Notes under the pieces: generated by a model | What the model was told of the DNA's origin: nothing | What the model saw: only the letters and a program-made list of their open reading frames with translations | Database searches by the model: none | Part shown: piece after piece, positions 7,633 to 18,328 of the stretch | Numbering within the stretch: position 1 is the first letter of the stretch | How the letters are laid out: every line of letters begins with the position of its first letter | Source: Candidatus Roizmanbacteria bacterium RIFCSPHIGHO2_02_FULL_40_13b | GTDB lineage: Bacteria > Patescibacteriota > Microgenomatia > UBA1406 > HO2-37-13b | Length of the DNA: 37,986 nucleotides | Reading direction: 5' to 3' | Assembly: GCA_001789445.1 (NCBI GenBank) | Contig: MFZQ01000025.1 | Location: 1-37,986, forward strand | Program-made: the position numbers and the translations under genes

Positions 7633-7986
7633 CTAACTGGTAACATTTTCAAAATGTTGTAGTTTTGTAATCGACATATCAGCATTATACTCTATAGAAA
7701 TCACGTCAATACGCAATTTTTGCGAAGTAATGGTATGCAACTTTGAATAGAGCAAAGCTCCCAATTTAATATGTGAGATTTTTCGATAGTTGACAGCTTC
7801 ATAAGGTTTTCCCATTCTATCACCAATACGAGCTTTCACCTCTACAAAAATATATGTATTATCTTTCTTGGCTATGATATCAATTTCAGCAGCACGAGAC
7901 CTGAAGTTTCGTTGCAGTATTGAATAGTGTTTCTTACGAAGATAATTATACGCATCTGTTTCTCCCTGCTTTCCAACAGTATTCAC
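7633..7986 (-). CDS. YraN/UPF0102 family nuclease-fold protein
   Basis: The core matches the UPF0102 (YraN) family with a restriction-endonuclease-like fold: GKQGETDAYNYLRKKHYSILQRNFRSRAAEIDIIAKKDNTYIFVEVKAR holds the conserved E, the D in EIDII and the ExK motif (EVK). Further on are GKPYEAVNYRKISHIKLGA and RIDVISI. The function is not settled; roles in DNA processing have been proposed. The open frame continues upstream to a TTG at 8094, overlapping rplS by 100 nt. I prefer the GTG at 7984-7986, just after the rplS stop, because it gives the usual length of about 117 residues. The start is uncertain; the family call is firm. Confidence 0.8.
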   Translation of the reverse strand: MNTVGKQGETDAYNYLRKKHYSILQRNFRSRAAEIDIIAKKDNTYIFVEVKARIGDRMGKPYEAVNYRKISHIKLGALLYSKLHTITSQKLRIDVISIEYNADMSITKLQHFENVTS

Positions 7987-7993
7987 AGTTTTT

Positions 7994-8314
7994 TTATGAC
8001 AATCGCTCTCTAATATCTTTTTCAGACATGTCTCTAATAAAGTAAATCTTGGATCTGCGTACACTTCCTTTTTTGGCAACCTCAATCTTTTCAATAGATG
8101 GAGAATTTATGGGAAATATGCGTTCAACACCAATCTTACTTTTTGTCATTTTTCGAACAGTGAACATCTTATTTTCAACCATTCCACTTGTTGCCATGAG
8201 AATCCCTTCAAAAATCTGACGTTTTTCCTTTTCACCTTCTTTAAAAAGGTAGTGAATCTTCACGGTATCACCAATATGTGCAGAAATTTCTTTTACTGTA
8301 ATTACGTTTGCCAT
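7994..8314 (-). CDS. rplS: 50S ribosomal protein L19
   Basis: A 106-residue protein with the complete L19 pattern: GDTVKIHYLFKEGEKEKRQIFEGILMA, then TVRKMTKSKIGVERIFPINSPSIEKIEV and the basic KKGSVRRSKIYFIRD. L19 sits at the 30S-50S interface and helps form inter-subunit bridges. The length is typical. It starts 5 nt after the pyrG stop, so it is co-transcribed with CTP synthase; that pairing is unusual, as L19 normally follows trmD/rimM. There is no clear Shine-Dalgarno before the ATG. Confidence 0.95.
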   Translation of the reverse strand: MANVITVKEISAHIGDTVKIHYLFKEGEKEKRQIFEGILMATSGMVENKMFTVRKMTKSKIGVERIFPINSPSIEKIEVAKKGSVRRSKIYFIRDMSEKDIRERLS

Positions 8315-8319
8315 AGGCG

Positions 8320-9990
8320 TTATTTTACCATTTTACTTTTTGCTTTACAAGCTGAAATAAATTCTATAAAAAGAGGATGTGGAGTCAGTGGAAGACTTTT
8401 ATATTCTGGATGTCCTTGGATGCCGATATAGAATGGATGATCGGATTTCTTTAGCTCAAATATTTCTGCTAAGTGTCCAACTCTTGACCATGCACTTATA
8501 TGTAATCCTTTTTTTTCAAAATCACTTGTATATTCGTTATTAAATTCATATCGATGGCGATGACGTTCACTTATAAGTCCTTTTTTCTTATCTAACAAAG
8601 CTAAATGTTTATTGTAAATTGAGTATGCGATTGATTTTTTGTCTACAAATGCTTCCCAGCCACCTAGACGCATTGTTCCGCCATACGCACGTTTCTTTAC
8701 TAGTTCGGCTTGTGATGGTATAAAGTGAATGACCAGATTTTTTGATTTCTTATTGTTTTCCTCGGTATTTGCATCTTGTAACTTCAGTACATCACGAGCA
8801 AATGCTACTACTGCAAGTTGCATACCATAACAAAGACCTAAATATGGAATCTTTTGTGTGCGAGCATATGATGCGGCGGCTATCATTCCTTCTGCTCCTC
8901 GTTTACCCCATCCAATTGGGACAATAATTCCATCGACTTTAGCAAGAAATTCTTCTGTTCCAAATTTTTCAACTTTCTGTGCATCTACCCACACGACGTT
9001 CACCTCGAGGTTATCCGGTACAGAGGCATGATCAATAGCATCAAAAAGTGCAGCATATGAATCTTTTAATTGATAATCTCCCGTTGCAAAATATTTTCCA
9101 ACGATTGCAATCGTAACAAAGTCTTTCTTTTTTGCTTCTGCTTTTTTAACCATATTTTTCCAAGAAGTCATTTGTGGCTTTTTATATGGAATTCCCAGTT
9201 TCTTGCAAATTTGTGCCGTGATATTTTGTTTTTCAATTACAAGTGGGATCTCATATACATTTTTCACATCATAGCTTGAAATGACATCTTCTTCGTGAAT
9301 ATTACAAAAGAGAGCAAGTCGTGACTTGCGACGATCGTCAATAGGTTTGTCACTTCGGGCAACGAGTATGTCTGGCTGAATTCCCATGGAGTTTACTGTA
9401 CGAACAGAGAGCTGGGCGGGCTTAGTCTTAGGTTCGCCTAAGTGACTTGGTGTGGGCAAATAACTTACATGAACATGAATGACGTCCCCTGGGTTTTTGA
9501 ATGTAAGCATACGAGAAGCCTCGTAATAGAGAATATTTTGATACTCGCCGGCAGTTCCTCCAAGCTCAATAACGGCAATATCTGATTTTGTAGCATCGAG
9601 CGCAATGCCAATTCTTCGAATAATTTCACCAGTTATATGAACTACCTCCTGTACATCTTCACCCATGTACTCAAACCGACGTTCTTTCTCGATAACTTCT
9701 CGATAAATTTGACCCATGGTTACAAAGTTTACCTTCGTCATATTGACACCTAGAAACTTCTCATATGTTCCCATATCCATATCAGCCTCTGTTCCATCTT
9801 CGCAGAGAAACGGGTCCCCGTGTTCTATCGGATTGATAGTGCCTGCGTCAATATTGAGGTAATTTTCGAATTTGATCGGAGTAACCTTATATCCAGAATT
9901 TTTGAGAAGTAAAGCGATCGAGGCAGTGGTAATGCCTTTCCCAAGGCCCGAAATGACTCCACCTGAAACAAAAATATATTTTTTTCTCAC
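8320..9990 (-). CDS. pyrG: CTP synthase
   Basis: A 556-residue CTP synthase, which makes CTP from UTP, ATP and glutamine in the cytoplasm. The synthetase half begins with the P-loop SGGVISGLGKG at residues 9-19 and has the UTP/Mg region DGTEADMDMGTYEKF. The glutamine amidotransferase half carries the nucleophile C387 in GLCYGMQ (usually CLGMQ), and H527 and E529 in GHPEYKS complete the triad. The length is normal. The start is GTG at 9988-9990, supported by a TTGTAA-N17-TACAAT promoter just upstream. It heads a unit with rplS, the YraN-like gene and the MscS-like gene. Confidence 0.97.
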   Translation of the reverse strand: MRKKYIFVSGGVISGLGKGITTASIALLLKNSGYKVTPIKFENYLNIDAGTINPIEHGDPFLCEDGTEADMDMGTYEKFLGVNMTKVNFVTMGQIYREVIEKERRFEYMGEDVQEVVHITGEIIRRIGIALDATKSDIAVIELGGTAGEYQNILYYEASRMLTFKNPGDVIHVHVSYLPTPSHLGEPKTKPAQLSVRTVNSMGIQPDILVARSDKPIDDRRKSRLALFCNIHEEDVISSYDVKNVYEIPLVIEKQNITAQICKKLGIPYKKPQMTSWKNMVKKAEAKKKDFVTIAIVGKYFATGDYQLKDSYAALFDAIDHASVPDNLEVNVVWVDAQKVEKFGTEEFLAKVDGIIVPIGWGKRGAEGMIAAASYARTQKIPYLGLCYGMQLAVVAFARDVLKLQDANTEENNKKSKNLVIHFIPSQAELVKKRAYGGTMRLGGWEAFVDKKSIAYSIYNKHLALLDKKKGLISERHRHRYEFNNEYTSDFEKKGLHISAWSRVGHLAEIFELKKSDHPFYIGIQGHPEYKSLPLTPHPLFIEFISACKAKSKMVK

Positions 9991-10001
9991 TACGGAATAG
10001 T

Positions 10002-10030
10002 ATTGTACTGTGCATTTGTGGATATTACAA
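10002..10030 (-). promoter_or_regulatory. pyrG promoter
   Basis: TTGTAA (10025-10030), a 17-nt spacer and TACAAT (10002-10007) on the minus strand. The box ends 11 nt before the GTG start, so the leader should be about 4 nt. Confidence 0.6.
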
Positions 10031-10043
10031 GAAGTATGTTATT

Positions 10044-12089
10044 TCATGCAGATACAGGGGTTTCTACCTTTTTTATCTCATGTAACTTCCATGCTGCGAA
10101 GTCACATTTGGGGTAATTTGAGCAACCGTAGAATTTTTTCTTTTTCTTCGTATACCTAATCACAATTGCTCCATTACATTTTGGACACAGCTCCTTCACT
10201 GTTTCATAAAAAGGTCTCGTAAATTTGCAGTCTGGGTATCCAGAACATGCATAAAATTTTCCATATTTTGAAAAACGAATCAAGAGTGGCTTTCCACACG
10301 TCGGACATTTTTCATCTGTTTTCTCCTGAACATCAATAAAGGTCTTGTCCTCTCCGGCTTCCTTGAGCGATTTTTTAAAGGGAACATCAAACTCCTGCAG
10401 TACCTGTAACATGGTCTCGCGTCCACCCGCAATCTCATCAAGTTTATCCTCAAGATCGGCTGTAAAGTCAATTTCAAAGATAGTCGCAAAAGCTTTTGTT
10501 AGATAGTCACACACAGCAGTACCGAGAATTGTGGGATAAAATCTATGTTCTTTCTTTTCCATATAGAGTCTTTCTTGAATTGTTGATATTGTTGGCGCAT
10601 ACGTTGAAGGTCTTCCAATTCCTCGTGCCTCAAGAGTTTTGATGAGAGACGCTTCGTTATATCGAGGTGGGGGATTCGTCTGTGTTTCAATGAAATCTAA
10701 TTTTGTGCTATCAAGTTTCTTCCCTTTTTCAGGCACAAATTGCACAATATTATCTTCTTTTTTAGGAGGATTAAGTGTTAAAAATCCAGGAAAGAGAATT
10801 CTTTCGTACGAGGATTCGAAAAGGTATTTTTTTCCACTTAGAATCTTCACTTTTGTTGTTTTTATTGATGCATCAGCCATTTGGGAACCAACGGCACGTC
10901 TAAAGATGAGTTCGTAGAGTTTACGATGCCCATTCCCTAAATCTACATCTTCCTCGAACGTTGGTAAAAGTTTCGTCGGTCGAATTGCTTCATGTGCTTC
11001 TTGTGCATTCTTGGATTTCGTTTTATACAACCGAGCAGTTTTTGGCAAATATTCGTTTCCATACTCTTTTTTAATCCAAGTCATACTTTCCGCAATAAAC
11101 TTTTCAGACAAATTAAAGGAATCAGTTCGGTGGTAGGTAATGAGTCCTTTCTCATAGAGCTTCTGGGCAAGACGCATCGTGAGCTTTGAGGAATATCCGT
11201 GGCGTCCCGATGCCTCCTGCTGAAGCGTTGAAGTTATAAAGGGAGGATTTGGTGATCGTTTTACTTCATTCTCAACCACTTCAGAGATAATAAATGAATC
11301 GCTCTTTAAGTCCTTCTCGATATTTAGAGCGCCCTCTTTATCGATCGATGTTTTTGCGTATGTATACGAGCCATCAAAAAGCTTGATTGTCGTCTTCTTT
11401 TCATAGAGTATTCCATCTTTTGAAATAAGGCGTGCTTCAATAGATTTCTTTTGAGAAGAATCCTCAAATACTCCTTCTACTTTATAAAACGGCTCACTCG
11501 TAAACTTATTAATCTCCTTCTCGCGCTCTACAACAAATCGGAGTGCAGTCGTTTGAACTCTTCCCGCAGAAAGCCAACGTTTTCCAATTTTCTTCCACAA
11601 TATAGGTGAAACTTGATACCCTACCAATCTATCGAGTATGCGCCGAGCTTGTTGTGAGTCAATAAGTGAAATATTTAGCTCCTGCGGATGCTGGAGTGCA
11701 TGAGCAAGCGCTTCATTCGTTATTTCATGAAAAACAATACGCTTAATAGTTGCATTCTTTTTTATGGAAATTTCTGGCCACTTTTCATCAATAAAACCTA
11801 AAATATATGCGATGTGATATGAGATTGCCTCACCTTCTCGATCTGCGTCTGTTGCGAGGATGATATTTTTTGCCTTTTTGGCAAGCTTTGTAATCGTATC
11901 AACAACGTCTTTCTTTTTGGTTGAGATAACGTAGTCTGGTTTAAATTTGTGTGCGATATCTATTCCAAGTTTACTTTCAGGTAGATCACGAATATGACCC
12001 ATCGTAGCTTCAACTCTGAATTTTTTAGGGTCTAGAAATTTGCTAAATGTTTTAGCTTTGGTGGGGGATTCGACAATAATAAGGTCCAT
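10044..12089 (-). CDS. topA: DNA topoisomerase I
   Basis: A 681-residue type IA topoisomerase that relaxes negative supercoils. The TOPRIM domain starts with VESPTKAKT and has the metal triad D81-x-D83-x-E85 in DADREGEAIS. The active-site Tyr is Y319 in LITYHRTDS (commonly ITYMRTDS). The C-terminal part holds two four-cysteine zinc fingers, CPTCGKPLLIRFSKYGKFYAC and CPKCNGAIVIRYTKKKKKFYGC, fewer than in E. coli. The ATG at 12089 has TATAAT 8 nt upstream. The gene lies just downstream of the 23S rRNA on the same strand, with only about 70 nt between and no clear terminator, so read-through from the rRNA is possible. Confidence 0.97.
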   Translation of the reverse strand: MDLIIVESPTKAKTFSKFLDPKKFRVEATMGHIRDLPESKLGIDIAHKFKPDYVISTKKKDVVDTITKLAKKAKNIILATDADREGEAISYHIAYILGFIDEKWPEISIKKNATIKRIVFHEITNEALAHALQHPQELNISLIDSQQARRILDRLVGYQVSPILWKKIGKRWLSAGRVQTTALRFVVEREKEINKFTSEPFYKVEGVFEDSSQKKSIEARLISKDGILYEKKTTIKLFDGSYTYAKTSIDKEGALNIEKDLKSDSFIISEVVENEVKRSPNPPFITSTLQQEASGRHGYSSKLTMRLAQKLYEKGLITYHRTDSFNLSEKFIAESMTWIKKEYGNEYLPKTARLYKTKSKNAQEAHEAIRPTKLLPTFEEDVDLGNGHRKLYELIFRRAVGSQMADASIKTTKVKILSGKKYLFESSYERILFPGFLTLNPPKKEDNIVQFVPEKGKKLDSTKLDFIETQTNPPPRYNEASLIKTLEARGIGRPSTYAPTISTIQERLYMEKKEHRFYPTILGTAVCDYLTKAFATIFEIDFTADLEDKLDEIAGGRETMLQVLQEFDVPFKKSLKEAGEDKTFIDVQEKTDEKCPTCGKPLLIRFSKYGKFYACSGYPDCKFTRPFYETVKELCPKCNGAIVIRYTKKKKKFYGCSNYPKCDFAAWKLHEIKKVETPVSA

Positions 12090-12097
12090 GAAGGTTA

Positions 12098-12103
12098 ATT
12101 ATA
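12098..12103 (-). promoter_or_regulatory. -10 box of topA
   Basis: TATAAT on the minus strand, 8 nt before the ATG at 12089. The -35 is poor. The spacing again points to a leaderless mRNA. Confidence 0.5.
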
Positions 12104-12445
12104 CAGAAGAGAAATACACAATTGAGCAGTATAGGTAGAAAAGTGAAATATTTTGGTTAGTAAGACATATGTAATTTTGTATCCATTAGTACGACTTGGC
12201 TAAACGGCTTACGCCGCGTACACCTATCGCCTATCGACCCGGTAATCTCCCGGGGGATTTTAAAGATTCCTTATCTTGGGGTTTGCTTCGTACTTGAGAT
12301 GCTTTCAGTACTTATCAAATAGGAATGTAGCTACCCAGCGATGCCGTTTTGCGACAACTGGTACACCAGGGATTCCCCCGCTTTCGGTCCTCTCGTACTA
12401 GAAAGGGGTCCCCTCAAGAATCAAACCGCCTGCACCGGATAGAGT

Positions 12446-12493
<48 letters not shown>

Positions 12494-12529
12494 GGGCGAA
12501 CAGACCAACCCTTGGAACCTACTACAGCT

Positions 12530-12560
<31 letters not shown>

Positions 12561-12591
12561 GAACCTCCCCGTCGCTATGAACGCTTAGGGG

Positions 12592-12629
<38 letters not shown>

Positions 12630-12831
12630 AAGCCCCGTCATCAATCATGAATGATCGGGGGATCACTAACGCCTTCTTTCGAATCTGCTCGGCTTGTATG
12701 CCTCACAGTTAAGCCAACTTATGCGTTTACACGTACATCCCGATTTCTATGCGGGATAAGTTGACCTTTGCACTCCTCCGTTACGCTTTTGGAGGAAACC
12801 GCCCCAGTTAAACTGACCGCCTGACACAGTC

Positions 12832-12849
12832 TTCCGCCTTAAGGCGGAA
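12832..12849 (-). repeat. Palindrome within 23S
   Basis: TTCCGCCTTAAGGCGGAA is a perfect 18-bp palindrome. It would form the tip of a 23S helix and resembles the other CCGCC/GGCGG palindromes in the gene. Confidence 0.6.
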
Positions 12850-13283
12850 TAAGATTTGAAAATTCCAAAGAGAGGTGTTTCATTGACGACCGAAGTCTCC
12901 CTCCTACGCTAAACAATTAAAATTCTCGCTTCTATGCCAAGGTTCAGTAAAGCTCCCGGGGTCTTTTTGTCCAGGTGCAGGTAGGCCGCATCTTCACAGC
13001 CATTTCAATTTCGCCGAGCAATGGTTCAAGACAGTTTTCATCTTATTAAGCCTTTCATGCGGGCCGGAACTTACCCGGCAAGGGATTACGCTACCTTAGA
13101 ACGGTCAGAGTTACCGCTGTCGTTCACTGGAGCTTAAATCAGAGCCTGATCACCCGAAGGCGACTTCAACCCCAATTTTTAACTTACCAGCACTGGACAG
13201 GCCTCAGCCCCTATACTTCCCCTTACGGGTTTGCAGGGACCTGTGTTTTAGATAAACAGTTAGATGAAAATCTTTTGTTGTAA

Positions 13284-13300
13284 TCCCGCCTGAGGCGGGA
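13284..13300 (-). repeat. CCCGCC/GGCGGG palindrome within 23S
   Basis: TCCCGCC and GGCGGGA around a 3-nt loop. It is locally GC-rich in an otherwise AT-rich helix. Confidence 0.6.
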
Positions 13301-13829
13301 CAGGACATCTCCCTAAGTTACGTCCAGATTGTTTGCCGAATTCCTTGAACCATCCTTACTCGATTGCCTTAGTCTTCTCGACCAGTTCACCTGTGTCGGT
13401 TTACGGTACGGATTTTCTATACACTCCTTATGTAGTCTTTTCCCGGAGATGTAAACATTCCAGCTACAATTTGCCCCTAAAGACAAACCGTATTCATCAT
13501 AGCTTGCCCTAAAATGAATTAGGACTTACTATTTAAGCTACGCTTGCGCATAACCTGGGTGCTCATACCTCGTCATCTACAAAGTAATAACGCATATAAA
13601 AAAGTAGACGAATATTGACGTCTTGTACATCCCCCGTCGCCCATATCGGACGCCGCGGTTAGATCCGACTAACCCTCAGTCGATTTACGTTGCTGAGGAA
13701 ACCTTGAACATTCGGCATGCGGGATTTTCACCCACAGAATCGCTACTCATGCCAGCATCCTCACTTCTTTCCGCTCCACCTCGGTTTACACCTGGGCTTC
13801 ACTGCAAAAAGAAAGCTCCCCTACCACTC

Positions 13830-13846
13830 GTCCCGCAATGCGGGAC
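13830..13846 (-). repeat. GTCCCGC/GCGGGAC palindrome within 23S
   Basis: A perfect 7-bp inverted repeat with a 3-nt centre, of the same style as the other inserts in this gene. Confidence 0.55.
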
Positions 13847-14514
13847 GGTTTCCATCTTCGGTGAATTATTTGAGACTCGAATCATTTTCGGCGCCAAGCC
13901 TCATGCGCGCCCGAGGGCGGCATATTACGGTGAGCTGTTACGCACTCTTTAAAGGATGGCTGCTTCTGAGCCAACCTCCCGTCTGTCTTTGAAACTCAAC
14001 TACCTTTACCACTTAATAATTACTTAAAGACCTTAGATGGGAATCTGGGTTGTTTCCCTTTTGACCACACTCGCTTATCCGAGCAGGTCTGACTCCCGTA
14101 TCCTAACTTCCACAGTATTTGGAGTTTGGTTGTCCCCACCAGGCCTTACGGCCTAGAGAGGAAATCCAGTAGCTCTACCCCTGGAAAGATTGATACGAGG
14201 CTATACCTAAATATATTTCGGGGAGAACCAGCTATCTCTGGGTTCGATTGGCATATTGCCCCTAACCACAGATCATCTCACGTCATTTCGCCGACGAAGA
14301 GTTCGGGCCTCCTCCCACCTTTCGGCGGGACTCACCCTGTCCATGGTTAGCTCACCCAGTTTCGGGTCTTCCAACATCTACCTGATTATGCAATTAAGCA
14401 TGATCACGCCCTAATTAAGACTCGCTTTCGCTACGGCTTCCCAAATTAATTGGTTAACCTATTACGGCAGATATTGAAAACTCGCTGGCTCATTCTTCAA
14501 TAGGCACGACATTA

Positions 14515-14531
14515 TCCCGCCAATGGCGGGA
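14515..14531 (-). repeat. CCCGCC/GGCGGG palindrome within 23S
   Basis: TCCCGCC and GGCGGGA around a 3-nt loop, almost identical to the unit at 13284-13300. Confidence 0.6.
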
Positions 14532-14588
14532 CTCTGTCTGTTTGTTAGTTAATGGTTTCAGGTACTATTTCACTCCCCTCACAGGGGG

Positions 14589-14630
<42 letters not shown>

Positions 14631-14814
14631 ATTTGAGTATTTAGTCTTGGAGCATGACCGCCCCAGATTCCCACAAGATTTTCCGTGGCTCGTGGTACTT
14701 GGGAATCCTCGCGAGCTTGTTTTCGATTTCGGATACGAGATTATCACTCTCTATGATCACGTTTTCCACCGTGTTCTCCTATCAAAAACAAACCGTATGC
14801 AAGGTCCCGCAACC

Positions 14815-14847
14815 CCCTGAAGTGAGAGCTTGCGCTCTACTTCAGGG
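14815..14847 (-). repeat. Long hairpin within 23S
   Basis: CCCTGAAGT pairs with ACTTCAGGG, and inside it AGAGC pairs with GCTCT around TTGC. It is a near-perfect 33-nt hairpin, probably an expanded 23S helix. Confidence 0.6.
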
Positions 14848-14857
14848 TTTAGACTTC

Positions 14858-14891
<34 letters not shown>

Positions 14892-14950
14892 ATTTTTGTT
14901 TTATTTTCCTCCGGTTACTAAGATGTGTCAGTTCACCGGGTTGCCTTCCT

Positions 14951-14965
14951 CCCGCCAAAGGCGGG
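14951..14965 (-). repeat. CCCGCC/GGCGGG palindrome within 23S
   Basis: CCCGCC and GGCGGG around a 3-nt loop, the same family as the units at 13284 and 14515. Confidence 0.55.
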
Positions 14966-15129
14966 GGATCTCTCTGTTTACACAGAAAGGGGTTGTCCCA
15001 TTCGGAAACCGCCGATTAAAATGCCTGCTTACGGGCTCATCGACGATATCGTGCTTACACACACGTCCTTCTTCGGCTCAAATTGCCAAGGCATCCACCA
15101 TTAACGTTATCAAAAAACTCCATCATTCG

Positions 15130-15146
15130 CCCCGCCAGAGGCGGGG
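15130..15146 (-). repeat. CCCCGCC/GGCGGGG palindrome near the 23S 5' end
   Basis: A perfect 7-bp inverted repeat with a 3-nt loop. It lies in the extra 40 nt or so between the terminal stem and the first conserved 23S block. Confidence 0.6.
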
Positions 15147-15251
15147 AAGACACTGGAGCACATATGTCTCACAAATCAAAATATTATTGATGCGACTTTT
15201 CTACCTATATACTGCTAATTGTTAAAGTGCAACTTGATAGATCTAGTAGGC

Positions 15252-15317
15252 AGTAGTTAGTAGTTGGTAGTTAGGGATTTTTACACCCTACCTACTAACT
15301 ACTAGCTACTAACTACT
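15252..15317 (-). repeat. Long imperfect hairpin in the tRNA-Ala/23S spacer
   Basis: The arm 15252-15276, built from AGTAGTTAGTAGTTGG-type units, is complementary to 15286-15317, built from CTACTAACTACT units. Each arm is internally repetitive. The structure fills almost the whole spacer right after tRNA-Ala and could be a processing or terminator-like stem, or a decayed repeat element. Confidence 0.6.
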
Positions 15318-15324
15318 GAATCTG

Positions 15325-15396
15325 TGGACCCAAGGAGACTCGAACTCCTAACCCCCTCGTTGCAAACGAGGTGCGCTACCATTGCGCCATGGGCCC
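15325..15396 (-). tRNA. tRNA-Ala (TGC)
   Basis: Cloverleaf on the minus strand: GGGCCCA pairs with TGGGTCC and includes the G3-U70 wobble that identifies alanine. The anticodon loop is TTTGCAA (anticodon TGC) and the T loop is TTCGAGT. It is 72 nt long, with discriminator A and no encoded CCA. It precedes 23S, as in classical rRNA operons, but the 16S gene is not upstream. Confidence 0.95.
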
Positions 15397-15562
15397 GTTC
15401 CTTGGATATAAATACCACTCTTTTGTCCTCGGGTTTAAATCGTTTAAACAGCAAAAACTTCCCAAAGACGTAATTTTCTTGAAGGCTGTTTGGAAGATCA
15501 ACTATGCGATCGCCAATAGTGCCTTATGCGAATTTGTTTATAAGCATAACTTTATAAGGGAT

Positions 15563-15591
15563 ATAATAGCAAAATATGGGAGGTATGTCAA
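15563..15591 (-). promoter_or_regulatory. Strong promoter of the tRNA-Ala/23S unit
   Basis: TTGACA (15586-15591), exactly 17 nt and TATTAT (15563-15568) on the minus strand. It is the closest match to the consensus seen here. It lies about 165 nt upstream of tRNA-Ala with no gene between, so it should drive tRNA-Ala and 23S as a unit separate from 16S. The leader 15397-15555 holds no convincing gene. Confidence 0.75.
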
Positions 15592-15679
15592 CGACTTTAG
15601 TGAACTTAAGAATATAAACTACCTTGGTTGAAGTAAGAGCTATTGAAAAATAAAAACTCATTCCTGGAATACGAAGTAC

Positions 15680-16279
15680 CTATATTGACCAACCTGATTC
15701 GAACACGCCGTTACGATTCCACCAGTAGATTTTTTTTCGTGCTGCTAGCTTTCTATTTAACGGTTCATCAAACATTTCCTCCATTACTAATGCTAGTCGG
15801 AACTGCTCATCTGCAAGGTGGCGAATCAGAAGTTCATGGCGTTCAGCGATTGATAGTTCAGGGTACCTTCGTCCAACATATCCGAATAGATGACTCACAG
15901 CCCTCTCGAATCTCCCATTCACAAATAGCATGTCTTCTATATCATCGAATAAGCCTTTTGTCTCAATAGTGCTGTACGCTGGATTCGGTCGTATCGGTAG
16001 GAATGGACCAGATGATTTTAATGCAGCTTCATTAGGATTAGGATTACTTTCTATCCACTGAGTAAGCACATGTGCCACTGTGGCTTTGTCCGTTGATTCG
16101 ATCAGTGGATTTTTTACAACAAACTCCCATAAGTTATACACTGTCTCAAGTATTGGATACTCTGCCTGTTCGAGGCGTGGATGATAATCAGGTGGCATCT
16201 CCGGAATGCCCATCCTGGGGCGTGCATTTTCAGGAATATCTTCTACAGCCCATTGTGGTGGTTCAAGTCCTTCTTTCAT
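15680..16279 (-). CDS. Hypothetical soluble protein
   Basis: A 199-residue protein with no signal peptide or membrane helix. The N-terminus is Pro-rich (residues 1-36, EPPQWAVEDIPENARPRMG, PEMPPDYHP); the rest looks all-helical, including the segment ERAVSHLFGYVGRRYPELS and AERHELLIRHLADEQFRLALVMEEMF. I do not recognise the family. The ATG at 16279 is preceded by TGATATAAT, so it is expressed on its own rather than with atpC, which ends upstream of it at 16358. It separates the rRNA promoter from the ATP synthase cluster. Confidence 0.75.
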   Translation of the reverse strand: MKEGLEPPQWAVEDIPENARPRMGIPEMPPDYHPRLEQAEYPILETVYNLWEFVVKNPLIESTDKATVAHVLTQWIESNPNPNEAALKSSGPFLPIRPNPAYSTIETKGLFDDIEDMLFVNGRFERAVSHLFGYVGRRYPELSIAERHELLIRHLADEQFRLALVMEEMFDEPLNRKLAARKKIYWWNRNGVFESGWSI

Positions 16280-16290
16280 ACTATGGGGAT

Positions 16291-16299
16291 ATTATATCA
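16291..16299 (-). promoter_or_regulatory. Extended -10 box of the hypothetical gene
   Basis: TGATATAAT on the minus strand, ending 11 nt before the ATG at 16279. The leader would be about 4 nt. Confidence 0.5.
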
Positions 16300-16357
16300 C
16301 AGTATGTAATACAGTGCCAATTTGATACTATCTAATCGAGTAAATTCGAAGAATTCC

Positions 16358-16765
16358 TTAATTCCTCTTTCTCCTTATTTTCCCAAGAAGTTTCAGATCT
16401 ATTGTTGTTCGGCGTAGCATTTCAAGGGCTTCTGTTCGCTCTGCTTCACCTGGCGCACTGGCGACGTCCTTCTCTGCTTGATCACGAGCGGCTAGAACTG
16501 CCTTTTCATCGATTTCATCTTGTCCATACGCTCGAGATACCAAGAGGATCGTTTTTCCACTTCCTGTTTCCAAATACCCACCTCCAATAGCCATAACAAC
16601 ATCTTCACCGGTTCGTTTTACGGTAATAATTCCCTCTGTAAGCTGTGAAAACAGTGGCATGTGTTTATTGAGAACAGTAATATCACCCGTAGTCGAGGGA
16701 ACGGTAACTGATTTTACATCTTCCTCGAATACTATTTTTTTTGGAGTAATTATTTGTAGTAACAT
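16358..16765 (-). CDS. atpC: ATP synthase epsilon subunit
   Basis: A 135-residue F1 epsilon subunit, part of the central stalk and a regulator of ATP hydrolysis. The N-terminal beta sandwich is clear: LLQIITPKKIVFEEDVKSVTVPSTTGDITVLNKHMPL, then ITVKR and IGGGYLE. The C-terminal helical hairpin (AVLAARDQAEKDVASAPGEAERTEALEMLRRTTIDLKLL) is present, so the inhibitory form is possible. It is last in the atp cluster and separated from atpD by a 147-nt gap filled with repeats. Confidence 0.95.
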   Translation of the reverse strand: MLLQIITPKKIVFEEDVKSVTVPSTTGDITVLNKHMPLFSQLTEGIITVKRTGEDVVMAIGGGYLETGSGKTILLVSRAYGQDEIDEKAVLAARDQAEKDVASAPGEAERTEALEMLRRTTIDLKLLGKIRRKRN

Positions 16766-16797
16766 ATTTTATTACGTGTCATTCTTAACGTAGCATC

Positions 16798-16908
16798 TGT
16801 CATCCCCGACTTGATCGGGAATCTATTCAACTAGATTCCCGCCTCCGCGGGAATGACACCAGGATCCTATCCCTACGTCCTGCAGACTCCGGTCCAGGAT
16901 GACAGGAT
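16798..16908. repeat. Composite palindromic repeat between atpD and atpC
   Basis: Three joined parts: a GTCATCCCCGACTTGATCGGG half-palindrome, GATTCCCGCCTCCGCGGGAA followed by TGAC (16834-16857), and a segment reading GATCCTATCCCT...CTCCGGTCCAGGATGACA (about 16862-16903). The last two parts recur together inside the glycosyltransferase gene at about 36899-37003. It is a dispersed element of REP type. Confidence 0.7.
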
Positions 16909-16912
16909 AAAT

Positions 16913-18292
<1,380 letters not shown>

Positions 18293-18295
18293 TTA

Positions 18296-18320
18296 GATTC
18301 CCGCCTTCGGGGGAATGACA
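18296..18320. repeat. TTCCCGCC...GGGAATGACA element between atpG and atpD
   Basis: GATTCCCGCCTTCGGGGGAA followed by TGACA is one copy of the short palindrome found also at 16834, 29898 and 36899. It takes up most of the 42-nt gap. Confidence 0.65.
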
Positions 18321-18328
18321 AATTAGTA

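Noticed and set aside
12090-12159. A 5S rRNA after 23S.
   Set aside because: The gap to topA is about 70 nt, too short, and no 5S motif is visible.
15371-15631. An 86-codon frame on the plus strand overlapping tRNA-Ala.
   Set aside because: It runs through the tRNA and the rRNA promoter on the opposite strand and has no recognisable domain.
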